The position numbers were made by a program, and so were the translations under genes. A stretch of 64,000 nt of DNA from Liolophura sinensis (Eukaryota > Mollusca > Polyplacophora > Chitonida > Chitonidae), in contig NC_088303.1 of the NCBI RefSeq assembly GCF_032854445.1, positions 6,085,501-6,149,500 of the forward strand, in the 5' to 3' direction. Below, one piece after another: positions 10,520 through 22,619 of this stretch. The notes under the pieces are model-generated. The model ran no database searches. It saw nothing but the letters and a program-made list of their open reading frames with translations, and had not been told where the DNA came from. Numbering within the stretch: position 1 is the first letter of the stretch; the number at the start of each line of letters is the position of its first letter.

Positions 10520-13500
10520 ACCAAAAATAGATAAAGTACGAAATTAAGACGGATTCATACAAACAGAATCAGTTAGCCGTTTCCAATGACGTTGTAAACA
10601 CTCCAGGAACATTCTAGGCGAACGAATGAAATTAGTATCCAAATCGTGTACTATGCTAGTTTATAAGTTGTCAATAATCAAAAACATTTGCTCACATTTA
10701 TTCAAACAGGGTCAATGCATGTAGGATTTAATTCAGGGAATCGTGTCAGCACTGTTAGCAAATCAGTGTCGATGCTGTGTCCTTCAAGCGTTACGTGTAG
10801 TACAGAGTAGAGCAGGTGGTGTTTGAGTCCAGGTCACGTGTTTGTATCGGGAAGTTTATTCATTGTAAAACGGTGATAGTGGACGGACGCTCAACCTGGG
10901 TTTGCTAGTTATAATTGCCGGAGTGTTAACATTATGAAGTTCCATCTGTAGTTAAAGGATCAGTTCTGCCAATAACTAAATCAATTGTATGTGAAGTATA
11001 TCAGTGAAACTTTCATCCTAAAACTACATCTAAATGATGAAACTGCAGTAATAATAAGCAGACGTCCCGCAAAGTCATGTCAGTCATTCTTGTTAAGATA
11101 AGTTAAGACTTTGGGGAACTCGGGAGGCAAACCCTCACGCAGTTCACTTCTACATAACAGGTTTAGAGTTGCGAATGCATGAAAGGACTATACATGTAGT
11201 CAGTTCATTATAATATGCAAAGAGCAGATCGTACCAGAAACTGTATACACTTAAAAGGTTTTTAACTATTGTTCGGCATCATTTTTTAATACGCACACTG
11301 ATTAATTTTATTTATTTGCTGAACGCATGTATATTTACACGCATCTAGGCATCATTTTTTATTTTTGCTTCTTTTATTGTATACGCTACTATATATGAAA
11401 TCAGCAAGAGATTTGTAATGTGCCAATACACAGCTGCCGGCAATGTTTGATCTTAGTCTTGCTCAGTTCAATCTTTGAATATGTGCAGAGGTATTTTCCA
11501 CTAGTACTGTGCAGATATATATTAATCGGTGGAGCCGCCAGTGTACCGTAAAGACGCATCTGGTCTGACTTAAATAATGGATGGGTTGGTGAATATACGG
11601 TAAATGTACGTGTGTCATTCCTGTTGATGGTCAATACTTGATGGATTAATGGACGTCTGCAGTAATCAAGCCGACCAAGAATCAGTACACATGATCAATT
11701 GGGCTAATGCGGTTAAAGTGTGTGTGATGCAGTCGATCTACTCGCTGCATAGTGCTCGGGAGATTTCAATTTGGCGTGCCGCTGAGATTTACTTACAATT
11801 ATCTTAACCAGTGTCGAGTGGTCACATGACCCGGAAGCAGTCCACCTGATTGTTTTATGTTGACGGAGGAGTTTGCAACACCCAGGAGCGGACAACGATC
11901 CGTGGCGCCAGAGATAGCGCCAGTCACGTGATGACGTAACCAATTACACTTGCCACTACTGTCTGCTTTAACTCAGACTCTGCCGAAATTGGCTCCTTTT
12001 TTTATCCAGGTTTGGGGATTACGCTCAAAATGAACAAAAGTACAAAATACATTGACAAATGCATTACATAAAACCTTTTTTGAACCAAAAATCGACATTT
12101 TCTCCGAATAAATTGTCGTCCTTGTTTTTAGCGTCCCTCGACAGGGTAAGCCACAGGCACGGGGTAAAATTGGAAGCCTAGATATAGGCAGACCTGGCCG
12201 CATAACAATACAAATATGTCAGAAATCAAATAATTTCTGCTCTTTTCATGGAGGACGTTTCGGTGTGATGCCACATCGAAGTTTCGCTTATGCCAATAAA
12301 GAACATTGTTAGCCATAAACCTGTTTTATGTTATGCCATTTGCTTGTAGCAAAAGATGCGCATGCAATTATATGTTCATATATTGGTGCTATTCTTTCGT
12401 TCAAAATGCAGGGTAAATGTAGCAATGTGTTAAGAACTAAAACATAGGCTTCATGGGCACCCGATAAGAAGGCTAGTATTATGCTTACTTCAGTTAATTC
12501 TACCACAGCATTTTTTAAGACATGTTTTATCACGTGGAAGGCTAGGTGGCCTCACAAGACCTCCATCGGTGTCACTGTGTGGACTAATGTTTCCTTGGTT
12601 AAATGTGGTCAGTAGACATAAAGAACGCAATTACAAGACTGCGTTAGACCAAGATAACATGACCCTGAAGAAAATCACTAAACGTGAATCAGGCTTGAAC
12701 TAATGGAACCAGATAATTTATGGGAACTAATAAAAGTCCAGATTAAAACACATCTGTAAATTGTTAAGGAAGTATGTGATTCATCAATGGATTTAGGCTT
12801 ATTTGCCTGGCGTTAAGGTGAGCTCCAGGCAAACATTGTCTTCTACGAAAGTAAGTCTGTGCACATGGCGGTTGCCGTCAATCGCTTACAGTCACTAAAG
12901 CATCTACGGATAGCGAGGGAACCAGCAAATCCTATGTCTAAGGCAAGAACTGAACCCTCGCATCTTGTGCGTCGTGATTAAGAATCGGGACTGTGAATTT
13001 GTATCACAAAATTATGGTTTGTGAAAGGCCACATTATATGTTACTTTCGGACGTTAATTTCTTTTCAACATCTTCGCCGATACAAAACATTCACAGGCAT
13101 GTTTTATGTATTTTAATGTTTATATGTGATTAAAAATATATAGCACGATAGTACCATACTCCCTCCGAGAGACAGCCAGATACGAGCAAATAGAAATAAG
13201 TGTCAAGCTAACAGTTTCTCAAGGAATAAACTATTAACATGGGCACCCCAGACAGCGCGTATAAACACAATGTGAGGAACCCACGTCTGGATATATGAGA
13301 GGTTAGATTGTATATGGTGATGTTTGCAGACGACCTCAGCTGTGTGTTTGTCATCTCCCGATGGCGACTATTTACTCTTCAGATGCATGTCTGAGACCGG
13401 AACTCTGGGGTACCAGCTCAAATAGTCTTGGAGATAGAAAAGCCACTGTGTCCACACGCGGAGTTTACTTGGGAAAGGAAAATGGTCATATACAGCAAGG

Positions 13501-13770
13501 TGCTTCACGGCCCTGGTTTCTCTCTGTGCGCTCTGATCCTCCGCCTTGGGAACCTAAAAATAGTTCCCACCAAGACGCTCAATAATTTCCTCATACACCT
13601 AGGTTTAGTCAAAGTTGATGACTCAGGAACTGATGACGTAAGCAAGACTGTTTGTCCAGCTAACTAAGAGGATGGGGTATTTAATTAAAGGACTTCGATT
13701 GTACAGCTCGGTAAGCCTGTTGGCCAGGCTCGTACGGCCGAAAGGCTGGTTAATGCCATATCCATGTTAT
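10520..13770. other. long spacer or intron sequence
   Basis: No repeat family or splice-bounded exon was recognised with confidence. At 11926-11938 an E-box (CACGTG) abuts TGACGTAA, a CRE-like word. The open frames near 11713-11943 and 13361-13667 have no convincing splice context. Confidence 0.4.
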
Positions 13771-13773
13771 TAC

Positions 13774-13952
13774 CTTAGACTCATTGGATGTGGCCGCGAT
13801 AACAAGAGTAAGCGAGAAGAAAAAGAGGAGAAATTGAAACTCCAGCGAGACTGAACGCTGCTTTTGTAACCACGTGTTGACATTCCCGGGAGCTGTTCTC
13901 TGAGAGGCAGTGAGGCGTTCGCCAAAAACCGGCCGGGAAGAACTACATCTAT
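13774..13952 (-). CDS. candidate internal exon, 179 bp, strong splice sites
   Basis: On the minus strand the block is preceded by an exceptionally good acceptor tract (CCTTATACCCTCTCCCTCAG) and followed by a donor (AAG then GTAATA). Two of the three frames are open throughout. One starts Ile-Asp-Val-Val-Leu and is in phase with the 69 bp exon at 14657-14725. The other encodes a hydrophobic run near its end (FQFLLFFFSLTLVIA) that could be a signal or membrane segment, but no ATG precedes it. The block is visibly GC-richer than its surroundings. Splice signals are seen; the frame and product are undetermined. It could also be a noncoding 5' exon. Confidence 0.4.
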
Positions 13953-14191
13953 CTGAGGGAGAGGGTATAAGGAAGCGCTCTGCCAGAATGCTCACACACT
14001 CAGGTCTGCAGCCATCGAACTGACTTTGCTATTGATGGCTGATTTATAGATCTTTTCTGTTTTTTCCCTCGGTCCTTTCGCTATGTTTGCCATACGCTTA
14101 TTTTAGCACACAGGGATGATGCCCTTATAAGTCCGACTACACAATGCAAGTGTTCTGTGATAGTTATGGACAGGCTGTTTTCGGCTACAAG

Positions 14192-14300
14192 TTTATTTAT
14201 TTATTTATTTGAGTGTTGTTTTCGTGTATTCAAGAATAGTCCACTTATACAACGGAGGACAACATTCTGGTTAGGGGAAGACGGACAGAGGCCGGGGAAA
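14192..14300 (-). mobile_element. diverged SINE fragment, family 1
   Basis: An (ATTT)n-type tail on the plus strand (14192-14210) leads into diverged TGTTTTCGTGTATTCAAGAATAGTCCACTTATAC, the reverse complement of the SINE 3' region, then a decayed CCAGAATGTTGTCC block and GGACAGAGGCC. The tRNA head is missing. Confidence 0.65.
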
Positions 14301-14656
14301 TGCCCCCCAAAAAAGAAACGCTTGATTTTCACTGCATGTATTGTACACTCATGTGGACTCTTTCCATTGGGAACAACTGTCACGCATTCGTTAACAGAGA
14401 AGTAATGGCTATCTATATCTCAGAATGTTGGATGTTGAACGTTTTGTTCTAACGAGCGACGTGTATTTGTTTTCATTCTTTTGTATATTTTTTTTATGCA
14501 TGACTTATGTTCAATAAATAATCATTCTACAAATAAATGACGGATCTGAAGAATTAGCAGTTACAGTAGCAGTATAGTGTATATTACGTCACTACAAATC
14601 CCTAGCTGATACACCAGAAAAGAGAGAGACAGATCTTTAGGCCTGTATATACTTAC

Positions 14657-14725
14657 CTCGATGTATACAAGCAGACATCCAAAAACGGAAATGAAGAGTT
14701 GATTTGGGCTGCCCGCTCTACCAAT
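14657..14725 (-). CDS. candidate 69 bp internal exon
   Basis: The minus strand shows a textbook exon: acceptor TTCTTATTCACTGTTGCAG, 69 bp of sequence, then donor GAG followed by GTAAGTATAT. Frame 1 reads 23 codons with a hydrophobic stretch (LFISVFGCLLVYI) that could be part of a membrane helix; frame 2 is also open. Frame 1 ends in phase 0 and continues without a stop into 13774-13952 (phase 0 in), so the two could be consecutive exons across an intron of about 0.7 kb. No family is recognised. The splice sites are the strongest of any candidate exon here. Confidence 0.5.
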
Positions 14726-15654
14726 CTGCAACAGTGAATAAGAAAGTGTATTTTTTATATTCTAACCAAAGTAAACGACTCATTTTACAAACCTTTCTTT
14801 GATTTATTATTTACAGGAGGTATGCTTTGTGTTAATTTATAGTTATTTATTGTGTTCAGGCTTAAAACACGACAATAGCCGATTGTTAATAAGGTAATAT
14901 AATAATCTCTAAACGGAAGATACTGATATTATCGACAACTGATAACCTAGTGCCATCCGGTAGATGGACAGCACGTCTTATTGCAGATACGGTGTGTGTA
15001 AAATGCCCAAAGACTGTTGCAACTATTGTGCAGTTCTTTGCACAGGAACAATCAGAATTTTCTGAACGCGATTAGGTATGCCATGAAGAATGGTGTGGTG
15101 GCTAAGAATCTTCAGATTTAGACCGACAATTCTTCGTCCTACATACAATGTCCTTGCATTAATGGTTTTGGTAAGCGTATGCTAATAAACAATGAAAACA
15201 CACTCTCAGATATCCACCAAGGATGTCCGAAATTGTGTCTTTCCCAATGCCCAACAACAGGCCTGCCAGTATTAGGTATTTCAAAGTGGATGTGCTTATA
15301 TAAACGAGTATCTACTGATTCCATACATGCTAATTTACTTATCTGTCAAACCGATGTTTTTGTATTGCATTCAAATCAATTTTACTTCCTAAGGTTGAAC
15401 ACAAATTAAAAAATACACAATTGCTGAATTTCAACACTTCCAAATGCTATGAAACGTGATTGCCAATATCTTCAAATGTAAAAAGTAACGATTGTTTACA
15501 AGGTGTAACATAATATCAGATTGCTAGGTTTGTAAGATTCATAATTCTAAATACAACAACTAAAAGTATTAAAATTTTAAAATTAGATTTCAACATTTTC
15601 GAAGCATTTTGCTAAGTGTTAAATTTCTTTGAATACTTTGAAACATTGTAATTG

Positions 15655-15730
15655 CTTGGCCGCCACCATCGCTTGACCGTCTCCATCTCTTGGCCGTCTC
15701 CATCGCTTGGCCGCCTCCATCGCTTCCAAA
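15655..15730 (+). repeat. 18 bp tandem repeat (four units)
   Basis: CATCGCTTGGCCGTCTCC-like units of 18 bp recur about four times with one or two differences each. Short minisatellite. Confidence 0.8.
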
Positions 15731-15779
15731 ATTTTGGACTTAACATTATTAAAGTTATATGTAACATTTCAGTTTTAAG

Positions 15780-15940
15780 AAAGTATAGAGGAAACTGGCC
15801 GCAAGAAACTGCTACTCATCGCGAAGTACATGAAACGTACTGTCCTCCTTGCATAGAGAGCCACAGTCTTTCCAGTCTGAGCTGGATTCGAACACACAAC
15901 CTCACTCTTCAGCAGTTTTTGTACGGTAATTTAGGTACGT
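15780..15940 (-). mobile_element. probable SINE relic with B box (family 3)
   Basis: The minus strand contains TGTGTGTTCGAATCCAGCTCAG near 15880-15900, which holds a good B box (GTTCGAATCC). The piece resembles the heads at 30375-30510 and 57627-57790. The rest is too diverged to delimit, so the borders are estimates. Confidence 0.4.
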
Positions 15941-16377
15941 CTACAACATTTGTTTCAGTAAAGTACAGTGCTTTTATGTATCGTCCATCACAGCAAAATA
16001 TATCGTAGATATATACAGTTTTAGACAGCGAGTTCGCAAAAGTCCAAATCTTTTCAATCTACATTTGCTGGTAACTGCATCTAACGGTATTTACTCAGAA
16101 CCTAACTGTGTCACAAGCAATCGCGTTGTCAGCAGGAGAAAGTGATATGTATGTCAATGGGTTTATCGCCATCAGAATTGGTGGCTGCCTCGAAACCCGA
16201 TATCCAATATTAATGTGCTCCTGACACGTTTACCATCGGCCGTGCTGCATGACTGCGTTGCTGTACGTGGAGTAACTCATGAGTAGATCGCATGTGTGTC
16301 ATGAATTCGTCCTTACGGAGAACATGGCATTATCGTGATACAGATTTCAGATCTGTAGGCAATCATAAACACGTCTT

Positions 16378-16562
16378 TTAGTGAGCATTAGAGGGGACTG
16401 TTTCTATAGGTATCCCGAATCGCTCATAACTCGACCTCGAATTGTCGGAAGATATCACGTATCTCTCTCCAGAGATTCCGTTGGCATTTATGTCCCCATC
16501 TACACCTGTGGTCCCAGTCTTGTAGGTGTCACGTTTCCGATAACAACGGCACTTTATAGCAC
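16378..16562 (-). CDS. candidate terminal exon encoding a cytoplasmic-type tail
   Basis: The minus-strand frame runs about 61 codons to a TAA stop. It begins after TTCAG (incoming phase 1) with AIKCRCYRKRD, a cysteine- and basic-rich stretch like the inner border of a membrane helix. It continues as a hydrophilic Gly/Asp/Asn/Ser-rich tail with tyrosines (ISGERYVISSDNSRSSYERF). The composition is unlike the low-complexity frames elsewhere. The acceptor tract is mediocre and no membrane helix was found just upstream. It would follow the exon at 17298-17394, which also leaves phase 1, but direct joining is not proven. Confidence 0.4.
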
Positions 16563-16987
16563 CTGAACTGGCCCGATGGCATGTGAGACTGTTCACATAC
16601 ATCAAACTGTGGCGATTTGGGGTTTTTTGTTCGATTTTTCTGATCTGTTTATTTGTTTTAGTAACATCTCTTAGATAATAAAAAAGCCCTGCAAACTAGA
16701 TTCAGAAGATTCATAGCAATACTGGTTTCGGAATGAAATTCACCGCACAACTTTTATCCTATTTGATATAAGTAAATTGAGAAATCTAGTATAAATGCGC
16801 GACAGTTTTCTTTTTATTTTCGTTATCCATACCCATTTTTTTTAGTTGTTTTTAGCCTATTGGTTTTCTTGCTCACACAGACTACGGAAGATAACACAAC
16901 AGCCAACGATATGTAAAAATAGTTGACAGTACTATATTGCTTCACCTAAGCAAAAAGTAGAAAGCCTTGTTAAATAACAGTTATTAT

Positions 16988-17111
16988 AAACGTTTTCATA
17001 TTTAACAATCTTTCAAACGACTTTCAATGGAATGTTTTCTATTTTGCGCAAACGTTTTCATATTTAACAATCTTTCAAACGACTTTCAATGGAATGTTTT
17101 CTATTTTGCGC
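16988..17111 (+). repeat. perfect 62 bp tandem duplication
   Basis: Two adjacent 62 bp copies (16988-17049 and 17050-17111), beginning AAACGTTTTCATATTTAAC, are identical by eye. This is a recent slippage or unequal-exchange event, or possibly an assembly duplication. It lies in the putative intron between two minus-strand candidate exons. Confidence 0.95.
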
Positions 17112-17297
17112 AAATGTGCGAAAGATGTGGAATAAATGTCGAAAGTTCGTCTTAATTAGAGCTTATCTCTGCTATAACTTAAGGATTTTTATTTCTTTTG
17201 ATACCACGGAAAATAATAACATTTGGTATAACTACGATATATGATTCCAACTGATTCATAAGTAAAGTAACGTGGTATATACAACAAAAATAATCAC

Positions 17298-17394
17298 CTG
17301 CCATGAGGTCACCGAGCGTGATGTCAGTTTCCAGTCCCGGGGGTAAGATGGTCAGTCTACCAAAGAGGCCAGGAACAAGGGCCATTATATCAGT
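17298..17394 (-). CDS. candidate internal exon, 97 bp, ectodomain-like
   Basis: The minus strand has an acceptor (GCTTTCGAGTCATTAG), an open frame of 32 codons beginning Thr-Asp-Ile-Met-Ala-Leu, and a donor (GGCAG then GTGATT), leaving phase 1. The peptide (for example GLFGRLTILPPGLETDITLG) has the alternating hydrophobic and polar pattern with Pro and Gly turns expected of a beta-sandwich extracellular domain. The incoming phase 0 matches the outgoing phase of the block at 29353-29681. The family is not established; DUF11-like repeats of invertebrate surface proteins are one guess. Confidence 0.45.
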
Positions 17395-17588
17395 CTAATG
17401 ACTCGAAAGCCGAGCAATAAATGGATTTATTATACTGACAATTGCGGTCAATTAAACGATATATGTTCCTTCTGTCTTCATCGTATAGGATTTCCAGCAA
17501 CTAATATGTATAGCGTTCGCTTGGCAAAGGCATGGAACAGACATTTTGTGTATATGTTGCAAGCAGACGAGTTTGCCAGCGATAATTT

Positions 17589-17618
17589 GTCACGTGACGT
17601 ATATTATGATCACGTGAC
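17589..17618. promoter_or_regulatory. paired palindromic E-boxes
   Basis: GTCACGTGAC at 17589-17598 and ATCACGTGAC at 17609-17618 lie two helical turns apart. GTCACGTGAC is the consensus bound by MiT/TFE-type bHLH-zip factors in animals. They are about 200 bp upstream of the minus-strand exon candidate at 17298-17394. Function is inferred from the motif only. Confidence 0.35.
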
Positions 17619-18894
17619 GAGTTCATTGTTTTCTGGTGGGCTAGGTTAACAATACGACGATTAACTTATTCCCTGAAATCCGGGTGATTCTATTTTGGAC
17701 TTAACAGTAACAATGTGCCTCACTTAACTGTCATGATATATATGATTTTTGTGTGAACATTTATTATACACTAGTTACAAAGTAATATAATAAGACACAA
17801 ATCTTATTTTTTCTTACACCACGTTGGTGGTAAATAGGGGTGCACGATTTAAATACGTAATAATATTGGCCAGGGATGACTGGTATAGAATAATACTACA
17901 GGTAAAGTCTGCCTTTCATACTTTCCAGGAACTAACATACTAACAAATTATTACCCATTTTTGTTACACTATTACTTAAAAGTTTTTATGTCTTCGTAAA
18001 TGTTGAGGAAGGTTTATATAGTTAATATTAACCTAAGGTGGGAAGTCATATTCGCGTGGGTTTAGTGAATAATATTAAAAGCGGTGGATGGTATTTAGAT
18101 AACGGTGGGAGTGGTCACCATTGCAGTTACAATTGCACAAGACACATGCCGATTTGCCCAGCGCCGAGTTTCGAATAATAACTTTTGGATGGATGTTCTC
18201 AATTTTTGAGAAATGTACCTGCATCTTGGTGGGAAGAGTAGACGAAAAGAATAAATTAGCGTTCTTAATAACAACGCCTTTAATAGTCATAGTAACTAAG
18301 GTCTCTCATCACTGGGGTTGTGGGATTCAGGAATGCTGCAGCCAATCGTTAGAAACACTCAGTATTCAGACCACATGTTCACCTGGAGTGCTTGTGTTAC
18401 AATATTGCAATAAATAACACGTTACGGCTAGACACAATATCCTGCAATTCCCGAATAGATGTATTGCTTTAGTAGATCCAAATTCAGTGTTGGTCAAACA
18501 GAAATGAAACTGGCTTGTTATCGACTAGTTAAGCCTGGACACATTTCCTTTCCACTCATGTTTTTATACTGTCTTAGTAAACTATACTGATCGTGCGTCT
18601 TGGTCCTGGCGAACTTACAAATGAAAACAAAGCTTGAGAATTCGCTGTTCTAGCACACTTGAATCAATCATGATATTGAACCAAATATGGATTCCTCCAA
18701 AACTGAGCAAATAATATAATACACTGGCGAATGTAACATTTGGAACGCGAACGAGCTATTTCTGGACTTTCTGGACAGCTGCTCTGAGACCGGCCACACA
18801 TGAAATTCAATAAGCTCACTTTCAATAGTACTAACCTCGCTGTCAGCTCCCATCTGAAGGCTGTTTGCCAGTTGACCAGAAAACATCCATAACA

Positions 18895-19730
18895 TTACAG
18901 CAATGCCAATAAATTGCTGAATAACTTTGAAATTACAGCACGAGCATGTAGATTGCTGAGTAACCTTGCAATTATAGCACAGTCAGGCAGATTACAAAAC
19001 ACTGAGGCAAAACACAGCAGATTACTGAATAAAATTGCCATGACAGCGTACTTCAGTAGATTACTGAATAGCACACGCAAATAGATTACTGAATATAACC
19101 TTATCATCAGAGCACACGGCATTACATTGCTGGAAAACGTTGCCATTATACACGCTCAAAAAATCCTTTATAACGTTGTCATGACAGCTCGTGTCACTGG
19201 ATTAGTGAGTTACAATACAATACACGCTGGTAGAGAACTGCGTTATAATACAGCACACGACAGTAGAGTACCGAGTTACAGTACAACACACGGTATACTG
19301 AGTTAGAATACAACACACGCCAGTGGATTACTGAGTAACAATACAACACACGCCAGTAGAGTACTAAATTACAATACAACACACGCCAGTAGATTGCTGA
19401 GTTACAATACAACACACGTCAGTAGAGTACTGAGTTACAATACAACACACGTCAGAAGATTACTGAGTTACAATACAACACACGTCAGTAGTTTACTGAG
19501 TTACGATGCAACACACGCTCGTGAATGCTGAATTACAATACAACACACAACTGTAGATTACTGAGTTACAGTACAACACGCGCCGGTGTTCTTAGTTACC
19601 ATAAAACACGCACCATTAGACTATTGAATTACAATGCAACACACACCAGTAGGTTACCGAGTTACAATACTGTGTTACGCGCGTAGAGTGCTGAGTTACC
19701 ATGCAACACATGCCGGTGTCCGGTTACTTT
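18895..19730. repeat. 33-39 bp minisatellite
   Basis: From about 19190 to 19730 the unit is close to 33 bp (GAGTTACAATACAACACACG, TCAGTAGAGTACT); from 18895 to 19190 it is a diverged version with 36-39 bp spacing built on ATTGCTGAATAAC and ATTACAGCA. About 20 units in all. On the minus strand the 33 bp units give an 11-residue open repeat; this is a by-product of the period. Confidence 0.9.
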
Positions 19731-19739
19731 TAACACTTC

Positions 19740-21270
19740 AGTTCCGTTACACTTCAGATGATGAGTTAATGAAATGATTTCATAACTTTTCTAATTTCAT
19801 ATTAAAATGTTATCAACCATGTGAAAAATTTTTTCCCACTGTCCCCAAAAATCCGTAGGCTGTTAATGGGTACAGTCATAATATGTTTTTATCTTCTCGC
19901 CTGATTGGCGCGTTATGTTTGTATATGTGTCAGACAGTCCAGCTTTTTGACGGGAAGTGGCTTCATTTCACATATACTCAAGCCCTTAAGGTCCACATTA
20001 TGACGGCTCCAAAGACTCAAGTGCACGTTGCCGAACGTTATAAAACCGACTTATTGGTTTAATGGTAGTATTAACACCCTGTTAAGGAGCGGGTCGAAGA
20101 GAAAGCAGCAGCGGAAAAGCCCTAATATCCATCCATAAAACAGGAAATACTTTCGCTTTTGAGTAAAAGCCGTCCAGAAAGTCTGCACCTTTAACCTTTC
20201 TCGGAGATATCTAAGGGTTTTTGATGCCTTCTGTCGTAACAGTTTTGCAAGTATGTTTTCGACTTTCATTTTACTCCAGAAACATAGATTTGTTACACTT
20301 CTGGGAAAACACACTCTGGAAGTTTCTCCATCTATACTGTGTCACATAAGACATATTTTTGGTTATACATGGGAGGTAAGTTTTACTAACAAGAAAAGCC
20401 AAGTAGATGAAAAGAGTAATATCATATAATCTGATCTGTTTGATGTCACAAGTTGTTAAAATATTCGATTATTTGAGTTAGGTGAGATGGTAGGATGAAG
20501 TGTCCAAGAAGTGTTCTCTCTAAATCTGAAATCTGAAATTTGAAATGATGTGTACTTGATTTGTCTTTCGTTTTTGACACATTCTAAACCTATACATATT
20601 TGCTACACCAGCTAACCTCACCACAAAACAATGACAAAAGAACACGTATGCAAGGGAGATGGACTTTCGTCGAAAGTGCGTTCATTGGCCTTTTCTGTGT
20701 TGAACCTACTTTCCACAGTTGTTGTTGGAAGTACTTTGATCCCGGGTTCAGATAAAGAATTACATATATATCACGAGCGTTGTTGATAGAATAAAAAATA
20801 TAATATCAAAAAAATACCCGGCAAGCCGATATAATGTGGAAATCATTTATTGCAGACTGAAATTGTCTTCTTCTGAATAGTGTCCTACAGCAGGTGCACA
20901 TCGTTGGTAATGTCTTTTCAACTTTTGAAAGGACACCAGGGAGTTTTTTTTTTGGCATCAATGCTTTTCAGTTGGTTCATTTGTGTAGCAAAAATTAGAT
21001 ACAAGTGATATTCTGAATCGAAATCAGCAGCATTCTCCTCACTAGTGGTACGTAAATGATTTCATGTATTTACTTTCGTCTTTGCAGTACAAAATGTTGC
21101 CCGGGTATTCTTGATTAAACTCAAAATAAACACTTCTACCTTAAGAGTACGTTGGCACGACCGTGAGGGTATAATAAAACATTTATACCTCAGCATTAGC
21201 TTGGCACCAGCTCGAAGATATAATAAACAGTTATGCCTCAGCATTGTATTGCTACCGCCACGCAGGTGTA
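19740..21270. other. spacer with one weak plus-strand exon candidate
   Basis: At 20280-20375 the plus strand has a good acceptor (GACTTTCATTTTACTCCAG), 32 open codons and a good donor (GAG then GTAAGT). A minus-strand open frame (20051-20314) overlaps it and has basic helical-looking composition. Neither is recognised and they exclude one another, so neither is called. Confidence 0.25.
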
Positions 21271-21271
21271 T

Positions 21272-21554
21272 TAAATATTTCTACGGGCCTCTGTGGCTCA
21301 GTTGATTAACGCGCTAGCGCAGCGTAATGAACCAGGAGCCTCTCACCAATGCGGTCGCTGTGAGTTCAAGTCCAGCTCATGCTGGCTTCCTCTCCGGCCG
21401 TATGTGGGAAGGCCTCCCAGCAACCTGCGGATGGTCGTGAGTTTCCCCCGGGCTGTGCCCGGCTTCCACCCACTATAATGCTGGCCGCCGTCGTATAAGT
21501 GAAATATTCTTGACTACAGCGTAAAACACCAATCAAATAAATAAATATTTCTAC
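21272..21554 (+). mobile_element. full-length SINE, family 1, with target-site duplication
   Basis: The body is 21285-21541 and matches the 1095 copy almost throughout: A box, B box AGTTCAAGTCC, the CTGGCCGCCGTCGTATAAG region, and the ACACCAATCAAATAAATAA tail. The 13 bp sequence TAAATATTTCTAC occurs at 21272-21284 and again at 21542-21554, a perfect target-site duplication. A young insertion. Confidence 0.95.
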
Positions 21555-21929
21555 CGCAACAGAGCAGGTAGACTCATGCAATCCTCAGCAGACGTAGAAA
21601 TCATGTCCGATCGATTATTAAAATTCTCACTGACGTCGCAATATCCTTTAATGGGAATATTGTTTAAACACAAGCTTCATGGAAATAGCAGGGGTAATGT
21701 GTGAAGTGAAGACCATGCTAAGTGATTCAATGGCTGTAGATGAGTACGTATCTTAACGTCCGGTGGGTTCAAACCACAATCTTTAGTCTGATGCATGCTT
21801 GGGCAAACAATAAAGTCGTTCTAATTTAAAATATATTAAACTGATGAAAGAACGTAACAAACTCCGGCTAAAATATTTGATTAGCTAATAAAATCCTTAA
21901 TTAAAAAGTTCTGTATATAGCATTTAAAA

Positions 21930-22306
21930 TAAGGTGATTGGTGTTTTACATAAGGTGATTGGTGCGCGTAGCGATTCTGCAATCTTATTTGGGTGTGGAA
22001 TGCGATATAGCGAAAGATATAAGCGAAATACAACTACGAAAATAGTGCGACGATAACGTAAACTTAGACAACGTATGTTTTTAACAAATCTGGTGCAGAG
22101 TTCAGTTGTGCACTCTGTAGTCTGAAGGGAATAGTTCATCAGAGGACGCCGTAATAGTTTATAAAATTTCAATAATATTTTATATGATTTATTTATATCC
22201 TTGGTGTTTAGCCCTGATATTTCACTCAAACGACGGCGGCCGGCATTATGGTGGGAGGAAACCAGGCAGAGCCCGGAGGAACCCGCGACCATTCGCAAGT
22301 TGCTGC
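21930..22306 (-). mobile_element. SINE family 1 fragments
   Basis: The main fragment is 22188-22306: on the minus strand it reads GGTTTCCTCCCACCATAATG, then GCCGCCGTCG and TGAAATATC with an A-rich tail, and it is 5'-truncated. A separate short piece of the SINE 3' end, duplicated as GGTGATTGGTG, lies at 21932-21964. The roughly 220 bp between them is not SINE. Confidence 0.8.
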
Positions 22307-22460
22307 TATATTTTATATGATGTGTAGGCCCACAGCTGTCCTATCACATTGTTTAACTCAATAAAGGCTCCATAATGTCAATTTCGGTGTATAAACGAGG
22401 CAATGACTGCTCACATTGCCCTTCCTGTGTAATGGCTGGCCTTGTATTGTAAATATAAGC

Positions 22461-22498
22461 GCCGTGTCTGACATTCGTATACCATTCGTAGACCGTAA
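22461..22498 (+). repeat. dispersed repeat family X, copy 3 (fragment)
   Basis: GTGTCTGACATTCGTATACCATTCGTAGACC matches the left half of the core of copies 1 and 2, with a small internal deletion. Too short to be sure on its own. Confidence 0.4.
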
Positions 22499-22619
22499 AG
22501 CCCTTTACGTCTTAAATAACGCTCTCTGTTTTTCCTCATTTATCTCACATATAAAGAATGGCAATGGTACATCTACACTTCCATCATGCAAAGCAGCATG
22601 AAGGAGAACTTTACATTTC

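Noticed and set aside
20051-20375. Exon candidate on plus (20280-20375) and basic open frame on minus (20051-20314)
   Set aside because: They overlap, each has only partial support, and neither has a partner.
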